NCBI RefSeq assembly: GCF_910592395.1 | Contig: NC_088318.1 | Coordinates: 1,304,001-1,364,000 of the forward strand | Direction of reading: 5' to 3' | DNA length: 60,000 bases | From: Lineus longissimus | Taxonomy: Eukaryota; Nemertea; Pilidiophora; Heteronemertea; Lineidae | Shown: positions 25,941-34,146 of the stretch, piece after piece | Numbering within the stretch: the stretch's first letter is position 1 | How the letters are laid out: each line of letters opens with the position of its first letter | The notes under the pieces: generated by a model | What the model saw: only the letters and a program-made list of their open reading frames with translations | Told to the model about the DNA's origin: nothing | Database searches by the model: none | Made by a program: the position numbers and the translations under genes

Positions 25941-28031
25941 TCAATCAAGCAAATAGCTACATGCAGAAGAGGAATGGTGACCTGAAACTAGAAGACTGAA
26001 TAAATCTGTACTGACCTGGTCCTGGGTGAAGTCCTGGTAACCATGCCAAGCTGCATCTCTGTATTTCTCCTTCCTCATCTTGGGAGGTAAGACAACCTGG
26101 GCCGGTTCATCACGAGCTCGTAACTTCTTCAAACACGGCACACAAACTATCGTATTCGCTCCCTCATCCATTAGAATAGCGCCCTCTGGTTGCGGCGCCC
26201 CACGTAACTGTGGGTACTTCCGGATACAGATAGCTTTAACATGTTTGCGTTTGGTCAGTGACGTGCAAGAATAACAAACAAACTCTGTTGTATTGTATCG
26301 CCGAAGCCACCGATTGCCATCACCAGTTTTTTGGGACATTTCGAATGCGTGCCACTGGTAGACGAAACTATGATAGCAATAGCGGCACAGTATGACGTTA
26401 CCTCGCTCATCAATAGGCTTGGCACCAGACGCGGCATCAACATTAGCAAGGAATGGAAAGAACGGTACTGTATCAGCTGTACTTTGGCTGTTCTTCAGAG
26501 GATATGCAGAGACGATATGAGTTTTTGAGACGGCAGACTTGATACCACAATTGTAACACGACTTCATCTTTTCCTCCACTTGGTTCCTTTCACCATTACT
26601 ACCTCGACTGGAATTTCCATTTGCAAGGAATAATTTGTCTTCCCCGTGCCAAGACGCCTGATCCTCGGAGTACGGCAAGGGCGTTGCGATCGCCAACAGA
26701 CCTTGAGAATGACGTCCAGACGGTCCAGGGCTACTCGCATTTGAGATCTGTATATTCAGGGGCTTGGTGACGTTTAGGTCAGAGACTCGGGATTCTTTAC
26801 CAGCAGATTTATCATCTAGATCTCCAGTAAAGCGTTGCTGCAGGCGATAAGTACGGTTAGCCACAGGAACATTCCCGTCCTCATTAGCCATCCACTGACT
26901 CTTTAACAAATTGTAACAAGTGCGACAGGCCATGACTCGACCATCAGAGTCAATGGGCCGAGCCTTCATTGGACACTTCAAACTGTAGACAAATGGAAAG
27001 TACATGGGATCAATGATTCCTTTGTAAGGTTCTTTGGCATAGAGCAATTTGAGGGTATCTTTGTGATATGCCTGTGCACAAATGTAACAGGCCTCCTCAA
27101 TCATTTGAATTGACTGCATTACTTTTTCTGACTTTGCAGGAGATTTTACTGGACTGGGAGTGAGCGCTCCTGCCTCCATCATGTCCATTGCAGGGTTAGT
27201 TAACCTGTATACTCTCTGCTCCTCTGCAGTGTTCCCGAGCTCATACGACTTCCACTGAGATTGGAGTGACTTCCAACAAGAGCTACAGACACGTGTCAGA
27301 CCTTGTTTTGTAAGAGGCATCGCTCCAGGGGGATGACGAAGCCTCTCAAGGAATGGAAAAAACTTCACTGCATCAGTCTGTTTCCGTGAATACACAAACT
27401 TTGCAGAAGTTGAAGGCTGGACTCTTCCACATGTGAAACAGACCATAGTAGAGCTGCCAGCATCGCCATCATGTGCAATAGGCTCTTGGGTTATTTTACG
27501 ACTGGGGTGTGTCTTCTCTACTCTCGGTTCTTGTTTCATTGCAACAGATGATAAATCCAGAGCACCATTGTGATCGAAGGGAGGTTTTTGCATAGGGGGC
27601 GGACTCTGGCTGTTGTCATCTTCATCCATGCGATACGTCATCATTCCCGGAATCTGATTGGATCGATTATCACCGTAACTATTATAAGGAGACCGGTGGT
27701 GATGCAGACCAAATAACAAGGCGGCGTACTCTCCCTGTGTATTCATCTCGGCGCCAGTATACTGCCCGTCATCAGTTCTCTTTAACCAGTACAATCGCTT
27801 GATTGTTGGCGTTTTATTTTTCTCGAAACCCTCCCATTGCTGATTCAAGAAACTGTAACAAACTTTGCAAGACCGGACTGCTCCTTCACCCGAGGGCGAG
27901 GGTCTTGGTGCTCCTTTTGGAGGGTCATGATGCTCCAAAAACGGGAAAAAAGACCCACCATTCCTTGGGTGGATATGCAAGGTGCAGTTAGCACCATAAC
28001 TGCCACAAACGAAGCACACAGAACGACTCAT
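25941..28031 (-). CDS. Protein with five CxxC...CxxC (probable zinc-binding) modules, unrecognised
   Basis: The ATG at 28031 (AAG before ATG, in-frame TAG a short distance upstream) opens 696 codons in one exon. An in-frame TTG at 28043 is not a credible start in an animal. Five modules share a CxxC pair, an aromatic FFPFL-type core, a Gly-Ala-x-Pro turn, a second CxxC pair and then L..QW...E. The Cys pairs fall at 6/9-55/58, 198/201-249/252, 315/318-369/372, 492/495-549/552 and 586/589-630/633. The fifth module lacks the FFPFL core and the QW motif. Linkers are Ser/Pro-rich and disordered. ALDLS (157-161) resembles a CtBP-binding motif, and MKQEP follows at 165, where MKQE resembles a sumoylation site. 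A nuclear regulatory role is therefore inferred, not shown. GACCAG|GTCAGT near 26010 could be a splice donor, in which case the last 24 or so codons are replaced by another exon to the left. Confidence 0.85.
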   Translation of the reverse strand: MSRSVCFVCGSYGANCTLHIHPRNGGSFFPFLEHHDPPKGAPRPSPSGEGAVRSCKVCYSFLNQQWEGFEKNKTPTIKRLYWLKRTDDGQYTGAEMNTQGEYAALLFGLHHHRSPYNSYGDNRSNQIPGMMTYRMDEDDNSQSPPPMQKPPFDHNGALDLSSVAMKQEPRVEKTHPSRKITQEPIAHDGDAGSSTMVCFTCGRVQPSTSAKFVYSRKQTDAVKFFPFLERLRHPPGAMPLTKQGLTRVCSSCWKSLQSQWKSYELGNTAEEQRVYRLTNPAMDMMEAGALTPSPVKSPAKSEKVMQSIQMIEEACYICAQAYHKDTLKLLYAKEPYKGIIDPMYFPFVYSLKCPMKARPIDSDGRVMACRTCYNLLKSQWMANEDGNVPVANRTYRLQQRFTGDLDDKSAGKESRVSDLNVTKPLNIQISNASSPGPSGRHSQGLLAIATPLPYSEDQASWHGEDKLFLANGNSSRGSNGERNQVEEKMKSCYNCGIKSAVSKTHIVSAYPLKNSQSTADTVPFFPFLANVDAASGAKPIDERGNVILCRYCYHSFVYQWHAFEMSQKTGDGNRWLRRYNTTEFVCYSCTSLTKRKHVKAICIRKYPQLRGAPQPEGAILMDEGANTIVCVPCLKKLRARDEPAQVVLPPKMRKEKYRDAAWHGYQDFTQDQVSTDLFSLLVSGHHSSSACSYLLD

Positions 28032-28264
28032 CTTGCTGGACAAATCCTCATAGGCCTACACAGTTTGTTGTCAAAATGTACACTGATCATACACAGCGCA
28101 TACAAATGCATAGGAACAAAAAGTCAATGTAAACAATCACCGTCTTTGCGCATCCAGAGCATTTATAGGACTTAAAATCGATGTGGTCATGATAGCAGTA
28201 CAAAGATGAGTCACTGACAGGATTATCATCAAAAACGGCCTTATATTCCCTACAGAAAGTCACA

Positions 28265-28345
28265 TTGTTTTGTGATCTTACGCGAAACCACACGCGTAGC
28301 CGCCATCTTTAGTTTGAACATCTGGGTATCCCAGCATGCTCGGCG
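28265..28345 (-). promoter_or_regulatory. YY1-type promoter of the CxxC-module gene
   Basis: On the minus strand AAAGATGGCGGCTACGCGTG is a classic YY1-type start-site motif in a small CpG-containing patch. A possible donor CGC|GTAAGATC follows, which would make a short non-coding exon 1. An acceptor-like GTGTAG lies just before the coding exon. The foldback element inserted about 90 bp upstream of this patch. Confidence 0.5.
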
Positions 28346-28429
28346 ACGGCAACGACCCCTTCTGAGATAACTATTAACTAGACGGATATTGCTGAAGTTG
28401 TCCCTGGTTGTGACGTGAGCTCTGAATTT

Positions 28430-28653
28430 GGTATCAGGCTGTTTCGCTACATTGCCAGTTCGCTACAAGTCGTTTCGCTACATGTGGCGGTCGTTTCGCT
28501 ACATGGTAGGTCGTTTCGCTACATGGGTGGAGTCGTTTCGCTACATGATGGGTACGGTCGTTTCGCTACATGGAGGACGTTTCGCTACATGGGTGGAGTC
28601 GTTTCGCTACATGGATGAGGTCGTTTCGCTACATGGATGTAGTCATTATTTTT
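28430..28653 (+). repeat. Left terminal inverted repeat of the foldback element
   Basis: About 224 bp from GGTATCAGG to AGTCATTATTTTT, containing nine TTTCGCTACAT subrepeats plus one variant (TTCGCTACAAG). It matches the right arm end to end, except for two extra subrepeats and the outermost dozen bases. Confidence 0.9.
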
Positions 28654-28958
28654 ACTCTATTTTACCCTACTATAATTCCCGGTGGTGACTGCCGGTAAAA
28701 AAACTTATACGGTTTGATGGCGCGCAAGGGGTTCTTGTCGTCCTGGCCTGGGTTAGGCCACATAAAAAAAAGAGTTGGTGATCGTCCCCGCCCGCCCCTA
28801 CGAAAAACGCCCGGCCCCATTTTTTGTTAAAATCCTAAAAAAGTTGGTATATTGTTCTCTGCTATAGGGTCAGAATTGCACGATTTATTTCTTTATTTTT
28901 ATTACTTGCTTAGAAATATCTGTAGGCCATGCACATTTGTCTCTTTTACTTTTTTGAG

Positions 28959-28974
28959 GGCCCTGAAAAGGGCC
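28959..28974 (-). terminator. Histone-mRNA-type 3' stem-loop
   Basis: On the minus strand GGCCCTTTTCAGGGCC forms a perfect 6-bp stem with loop TTTC, which is exactly the form of metazoan replication-dependent histone 3' ends. It begins 24 nt after the TAG stop of the SGNH ORF. A purine-rich segment containing AAAAGAGAC follows about 13 nt downstream, in the place and style of a histone downstream element, the U7 snRNA target. No histone gene is present here. In histone mRNAs this signal replaces polyadenylation and ties expression to S phase; that it does so here is inference. Confidence 0.7.
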
Positions 28975-28998
28975 GTATATTAATGCTGCACCAAAGGC

Positions 28999-29538
28999 CT
29001 AGCGCCTCCTAAGGATACCGCCCCGGATTTCTCGTGCCAGTCTATGTTGTCCGTCGTCGTTGAGATGCACACCATCACTCTTCATCTGCGACTGCCGGTG
29101 GACAGACTTAAGTTCGATTAAGTCGATTCTCTTATCTTTTCTCAATAACGCGTTGATCTTGGCGACACATTTGTTGTACTTCTCAGGGACTCTGTAGCGA
29201 CTCTTGCTTGTGTTGAATCTTTCCATAAGCGAAGTTATGCTTGCTCGTGGCCCCTGCTTCTGGCACTTGCCGACCAGGTTCTTCAGTCGCTTGAAGACTT
29301 GTATCGGCTGGGGGCACATAGATAAATCGTTCCCGCCGATCGCAAACAGCACGTGATCATAGCCCCTGAAGTCAATGTCTTCTTGCAATACGTCATATGC
29401 TGTTCGACCACCAATGCCGTCAAAGTGCACGACAGTCGCGCGATTGTCGAAACCTAGGTTGGGGAAGTATCTGGCTTGGTACTGCTGAAGGTGCTTGACG
29501 TGGCTGGAACCCACAATCAAGACGTGGTATCTGTGCAT
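28999..29538 (-). CDS. SGNH-hydrolase-like protein carried by the foldback element
   Basis: An intronless 179-residue ORF. The family blocks are visible in order: block I VGSSH at 9-13 (probable nucleophile Ser12), block II glycine in DGIGGRT at 40-46, block III GGND at 68-71 with Asn70, and block V DGVH at 155-158 giving the catalytic Asp/His pair. All four SGNH residues are kept, so catalysis is plausible; such enzymes are esterases, lipases or deacetylases, and the substrate cannot be read from sequence. It has no signal peptide and a basic C-terminus (RRR). Related SGNH domains are known as accessory proteins of some eukaryotic retroelements, for example DIRS/Ngaro-type and CR1-type. A DNA-transposon-like carrier is unusual. 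A GAT trinucleotide run precedes the start, and a histone-type hairpin follows the stop. Confidence 0.85.
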   Translation of the reverse strand: MHRYHVLIVGSSHVKHLQQYQARYFPNLGFDNRATVVHFDGIGGRTAYDVLQEDIDFRGYDHVLFAIGGNDLSMCPQPIQVFKRLKNLVGKCQKQGPRASITSLMERFNTSKSRYRVPEKYNKCVAKINALLRKDKRIDLIELKSVHRQSQMKSDGVHLNDDGQHRLAREIRGGILRRR

Positions 29539-29667
29539 CTTCGAGTTGAATAATGATGATGATGATGATGATGATTACCCGAAGACGAATCTGTAATTGT
29601 ACTATACTCGAGCATTTTTTCCCTAAATTCACAACAGATATTTAGCCCGGAGTTTAGCACAAACTTG

Positions 29668-29850
29668 AAAAAATAATGACTACATCCATGTAGCGAAACG
29701 ACCTACGATGTAGCGAAACGACCTACATCCATGTAGCGAAACGACTCCACCCATGTAGCGAAACGTCCTCCATGTAGCGAAACGACCGTACCCATCATGT
29801 AGCGAAACGACTTGTAGCGAACTGGCAATGTAGCGAAACGACAGTAAACC
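29668..29850 (-). repeat. Right terminal inverted repeat of the foldback element
   Basis: About 183 bp with seven TTTCGCTACAT subrepeats plus one variant, in inverted orientation to the left arm. It ends AAACC directly against the CTGAATTT duplication. Confidence 0.9.
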
Positions 29851-29874
29851 CTGAATTTACACCTTTGTCTTCAT

Positions 29875-29928
29875 AGGTCTTTATAATGACACATGTGGGT
29901 TGGGTCTGGTGTTGGAGTAGTAAAGCTA
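29875..29928 (+). repeat. Truncated leading copy of the 2-kb unit
   Basis: About 54 bp match the start of the satellite unit (TTATAATGACACATGTGGGT through GTAGTAAAGCTA) and then diverge. This is the outer edge of the tandem array. Confidence 0.8.
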
Positions 29929-30130
29929 ATATGATGAAGGCTCAGGCCTTGATAGGGAGCTCTTTGTTAATAGGGCTGGTGAGCGAGAAGACTCGGGTGG
30001 TGGTGGTTGGGTGGTGGGGGGTATATAGTTAGGATGATGCCATCATGGCAGTTGACCAAAGAAGCAGTTGGCTAGCACACAATGTCAATGATGGCGAGTA
30101 GTTGGTGGTTGGGAGAGGGGGGGGTATAGT
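29929..30130. other. GT-rich spacer before the array
   Basis: About 200 bp with repeated GGTGGTTGG-type runs and a poly-G tract, leading back into the unit start. I see no gene. Confidence 0.6.
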
Positions 30131-30986
30131 AGGTTTTTATAATGACACATGTGGGTTGGGTCTGGTGTTGGAGTAGTAAAGCTACTAAAGCTAAGGGTCA
30201 GGAAAAAAAATTCGCCTCCCGGTCAGTTCATTGCGTCATCCTAATTGGATCTCGCTCTGCTCACGGTGCTGAACTTCTAGCTTGCCTGTCGACTAAGTGC
30301 CTTGCCCGAGATCATGCTACATGTAGGAGGAGCACGCATTTTAAAGTTATAGTAGTGATAGTGCAATTGGTCGGTGCAGGTCGTTTCAATGAAAAAGACG
30401 CACGCCACTGCCGTACCGGTACCTGAGAAAACTTGCCTTTTCAGGCAGATTTGCGATGATCGAAACAATACATCTACCTCATAGACTTTCATGTATTCTC
30501 ATATGACAAGCCAAGTGGACACATAACCTGAACTAACATGCAGCTATCGGGAAAACTTGGTGACTACTGACTCTTGGAGTTGATTGGCGTTAAAAGTAGG
30601 AACTAGATGTAATTGGACCAACATTAAATATAGGCCAACGACCGGCGTACCCGCCCCTTTAACTATCCAGGCACCAGTGGTTTTCGATATCCTCCGCCTC
30701 TCGATATGACGAATGAGTATAAAAAGCCTGAAACTCAGGATACCATTTCACTTATTCTGATTGGAAAATTCACGGTCCGACACTAATACTTTTTTCTCCC
30801 AATGCATCCTCGAAAATAGCAGCTGCCGATTTGAACCATCCTCGGTAGAACTCGAACGCCCGGAATCAGTATGTGCTGCAGTTTTAAAAGTTTGGGTGCG
30901 GGGTATGATAATGATAATAATGAAAATTTAGACATCTGTACATGTATGATTAGATAACAAGAAGAAAAAAAGGAGAGAAGTGCGGC

Positions 30987-31058
30987 AGACTCACCGGGAG
31001 TCGAACCCGTGACCAGCCGATCCAGAATCAAACACTCTAAGCGCTGAACCGTCAAGGT
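30987..31058 (-). ncRNA. tRNA-like Pol III cassette, unit 1
   Basis: On the minus strand there is an A-box-like GGTTCAGCGCTTAGAG and a B box GGGTTCGACTCCC. A seven-base anticodon-like loop TTCTGGA would read CTG if real. The T arm pairs apart from one closing mismatch, while the acceptor ends do not pair. Upstream are ATATAAG (about 33 bp before) and an octamer-like GTTTGCAT (31102-31109). A T7 run 16 nt downstream (30965-30971) would terminate Pol III. Taken together, this is a plausible Pol III transcript of roughly 90 nt, either a tRNA-derived small RNA or a SINE head captured in the satellite. It is unlikely to be a functional tRNA. Confidence 0.45.
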
Positions 31059-31939
31059 TTTCATGCTGAAATGAGGATTTAATTCCCCTCTTATATGCGA
31101 TATGCAAACGAGCGCGCCACAATTGTGACAAGGACGCGCAGGTGGCAAAGTGATTAGCCGAAATAGTTCCGAGTAATCGTATATTTCGATAGTTGTACAG
31201 ATTTTTCTCAACATATCGTATTTATATACCTCAGTGATATAAAAGATTATCTTTGCAGTTGATTTAACGTTTGAATGGCCTTTTTTTGAAAGTTTTTAAA
31301 AATCGAGGTCAACAGGGTCAGAGTCAATCAAAAGAAATAGTTTTGAAAGTCTCTGGCAGGGTCAAAAGAAATCGTTGTTGGCGCCGATGTCAGTAATATG
31401 GCGGATTTCCGCCCCACCGGCCGTGAGATTTGCTCTCGTCAGAGTTTAATCCCCTATATATTGAATGGGCAATTCTTCAGTTATGCTGTTTATCACCAGT
31501 ATGAATCCATATCCGATTCCTCATTCTCGATCCCGATCACATTCACCCGAGTTCCCATTGAATGGTTCATCACCAGTATGAATCCTGGCTAACAGAAGCC
31601 CAAAGGCTGGGAACATCCCCCTCCCCCACTCTGCAATTAAGGGGGCCATTGCTTGTACCCCCTATTACAGGAATTGCCATTAAATTTTGACCCCCCCCCC
31701 CCCCCCATCTCTGGGACGATGTGACAATTAAAACGTGAAAGGAGGACACTTTTCATTGACATTCACTGCTCCCAAGTCGGCATGGCCAATGAGACGCCCC
31801 CTCCTCTCTTAGATTGGTACCAACTTGTCCCATCAGATGGCATTGGCGCATACTGCGCCTGGTGATTACACTCCGGATGCAGTGGACCGGCCTCGCTTAG
31901 TCGCCCGGGAGCGAGTTTTTTTTTACAGGTAGGTTCGTA

Positions 31940-32100
31940 CCATTGTGTACATTGACAGCCAATCAGAGCTCAGTAACTTCGCCTGACGTCATCAAGTAAG
32001 AAACGCACGTGTTGTTAGTCAGTAAACAAGATCAGCGATGTACATTGACAAATGGTGCGAGTTCGAATCTCGGAAGGACCCACAAAATTATGCACTTTTT
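31940..32100 (+). promoter_or_regulatory. CCAAT, CRE, E-box and B-box module (unit 1, present in all units)
   Basis: The order is GCCAATCAG (31958-31966), an A-box-like AGCTCAGTAACTTCG (31968-31982), the full CRE palindrome TGACGTCA (31984-31991), the E-box CACGTG (32006-32011), a B box GAGTTCGAATCTC with a pairing T-arm (32059-32071), and T5 (32096-32100). The 12-mer TGTACATTGACA occurs twice, 91 bp apart. It is either a Pol II promoter next to a tRNA 3' half, or a Pol III gene of unusual type. The B box is mutated in unit 8. Confidence 0.35.
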
Positions 32101-32138
32101 GTTTTCATTGCCTTTTTTTTCATTAGTAGGGAAATAGT

Positions 32139-34146
32139 AGGTTTTTATAATGACACATGTGGGTTGGGTCTGGTGTTGGAGTAGTAAAGCTACTAAAGCT
32201 AAGGGTCAGGAAAAAGAATTCGCCTCCCGGTCAGTTCATTGCGTCATCCTAATTGGATCTCGCTCTGCTCACGGTGCTGAACTTCTAGCTTGCCTGTCGA
32301 CTAAGTGCCTTGCCCGAGATCATGCTACATGTAGGAGGAGCACGCATTTTAAAGTTATAGTAGTGATAGTGCAATTGGTCGGTGCAGGTCGTTTCAATGA
32401 AAAAGACGCACGCCACTGCCGTACCGGTACCTGAGAAAACTTGCCTTTTCAGGCAGATTTGCGATGATCGAAACAATACATCTACCTCATAGACTTTCAT
32501 GTATTCTCATATGACAAGCCAAGTGGACACATAACCTGAACTAACATGCAGCTATCGGGAAAACTTGGTGACTACTGACTCTTGGAGTTGATTGGCGTTA
32601 GAAGTAGGAACTAGATGTAATTGGACCAACATAAAATATAGGCCAACGACCGGCGTACCCGCCCCTTTAACTATCCAGGCACCAGTGGTTTTCGATATCC
32701 TCCGCCTCTCGATATGACGAATGAGTATAAAAAGCCTGAAACTCAGGATACCATTTCACTTATTCTGATTGGAAAATTCACGGTCCGACACTAATACTTT
32801 TTTCTCCCAATGCATCCTCGAAAATAGCAGCTGCCGATTTGAACCATCCTCGGTAGAACTCGAACGCCCGGAATCAGTATGTGCTGCAGTTTTAAAAGTT
32901 TGGGTGCGGGGTATGATAATGATAATAATGAAAATTTAGACATCTGTACATGTATGATTAGATAACAAGAAGAAAAAAAGGAGAGAAGTGCGGCAGACTC
33001 ACCGGGAGTCGAACCCGTGACCAGCCGATCCAGAATCAAACACTCTGAGCGCTGAACCGTCAAGGTTTTCATGCTGAAATGAGGATTTAATTCCCCTCTT
33101 ATATGCGGTATGCAAACGAGCGCGCCGCAATTGTGACAAGGACGCGCAGGTGGCAAAGTGATTAGCCGAAATAGTTCCGAGTAATCGTATATTTCGATAG
33201 TTGTACAGATTTTTCTCAACATATCGTATTTATATACCTCAGTGATATAAAAGATTATCTTTGCAGTTGATTTAACGTTTGAATGGCCTTTTTTTGAAAG
33301 TTTTTAAAAATCGAGGTCAACAGGGTCAGAGTCAACCAAAAGAAATAGTTTTGAAAGTCTCTGGCAGGGTCAAAAGAAATCGTTGTTGGCGCCGATGTCA
33401 GCAATATGGCGGATTTCCGCCCCACCGGCCGTGAGATTTGCTCTCGTCAGAGTTTAATCCCCTATATATTGAATGGGCAATTCTTCAGTTGTGCTGTTTA
33501 TCACCAGTATGAATCCATATCCGATTCCTCATTCACGATCCCGATCACATTCACCCGAGTTCCCATTGAATGGTTCATCACCAGTATGAATCCTGGCTAA
33601 CAGAAGCCCAAAGGCTGGGAACATCCCCCTCCCCCCACTCTGCAATTAAGGGGGCCATTGCTTGTACCCCCTATTACAGGAATTGCCATTAATTTTTGCC
33701 CCCCCCCCCCCCCCATCTCTGGGACGATGTGACAATTAAAACGTGAAAGGAGGACACTTTTCATTGACATTCACTGCTCCCAAGTCGGCATGGCCAATGA
33801 GACGCCCCCTCCTCTCTTAGATTGGTACCAACTTGTCCCATCAGATGGCATTGGCGCATACTGCGCCTGGTGATTACACTCGGGATGCAGTGGACCGGCC
33901 TCGTTTAGTCGCCCGGGAGCGAGTTTTTTTTTACAGGTAGGTTCGTACCATTGTGTACATTGACAGCCAATCAGAGCTCAGTAACTTCGCCTGACGTCAT
34001 CAAGTAAGAAACGCACGTGTTGTTAGTCAGTAAACAAGATCAGCGATGTACATTGACAAATGGTGCGAGTTCGAATCTCGGAAGGACCCACAAAATTATG
34101 CACTTTTTGTTTTTTATTGCATTTTTTTCATTAGTAGGGATATAGT
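32139..34146 (+). repeat. Satellite unit 2 of 8 (2008 bp)
   Basis: Full copy, aligned end to end with unit 1. It shares ACATAAAATATAG with units 5 and 8, and the GCC (not GAC) form at GTGCCTTGCCCG with units 1, 5 and 8. It carries private changes such as CTCGGGATGCAG. Confidence 0.95.
32995..33066 (-). ncRNA. tRNA-like Pol III cassette, unit 2
   Basis: Same architecture as in unit 1. The A-box-like segment reads GCGCTCAGAG here, where unit 1 has TTAGAG. Confidence 0.45.

Larger units (their letters stand above)
28430..29850. mobile_element. Foldback-type element with SGNH hydrolase cargo
   Basis: The 1421-bp element is flanked by the direct repeat CTGAATTT (28422-28429 and 29851-29858), which I take as an 8-bp target-site duplication. 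Both ends start GGT and carry long inverted repeats built from a short tandem subrepeat with core GTCGTTTCGCTACATG: nine full copies on the left, seven on the right. Copy number differs while order is mostly kept, as in Drosophila Foldback-like elements. Between the arms lie one minus-strand ORF (an SGNH hydrolase) and a histone-type 3' stem-loop. No transposase is present, so mobility would depend on an enzyme encoded elsewhere. An 8-bp duplication fits several cut-and-paste superfamilies; I cannot assign one. Confidence 0.88.
30131..32138 (+). repeat. Satellite unit 1 of 8 (2008 bp)
   Basis: First complete copy. Landmarks in order: the start AGGTTTTTATAATGACACATG; a hairpin TTGCCTTTTCAGGCAG (30433-30448); TATAAAAAG (near 30718); the minus-strand tRNA-like cassette (30987-31058); ATGGCGGATTTCC (near 31399); a poly(C) tract (near 31690); and a CCAAT/CRE/E-box/B-box module (about 31958-32080). 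It has private variants such as a longer T run and TTATGCTG, which set it apart from units 3-8. Confidence 0.95.

Noticed and set aside
28029-28043. Start of the CxxC-module protein at 28043
   Set aside because: That codon is TTG. In an animal the ATG at 28031, with A at -3 and the first CxxC right after it, is the credible start.
30277-30492. 71- and 94-codon overlapping frames on opposite strands in each unit
   Set aside because: They are mutual shadows without domains or codon signal. Their repetition reflects the satellite, not selection on protein.
30987-31058. Functional tRNA-Gln(CTG) gene in each unit
   Set aside because: The anticodon loop can be drawn, but the acceptor arms do not pair, the T-arm has a closing mismatch and the D-arm is poor. 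Kept only as a tRNA-like Pol III cassette.
30783-31214. 143-codon minus-strand frame repeated intact in all 2-kb units
   Set aside because: It reads straight through the tRNA-like cassette and its boxes, has no recognisable domain, and stays open only because the copies are nearly identical. In unit 5 it extends to 181 codons through a length change in a T run. Not accepted as a gene.
31398-31592. 64-codon frame starting at ATGGCGGATTTCC in the units
   Set aside because: Broken in units 3 and 6 by a one-base insertion with no sign of constraint. The DNA motif is reported instead.
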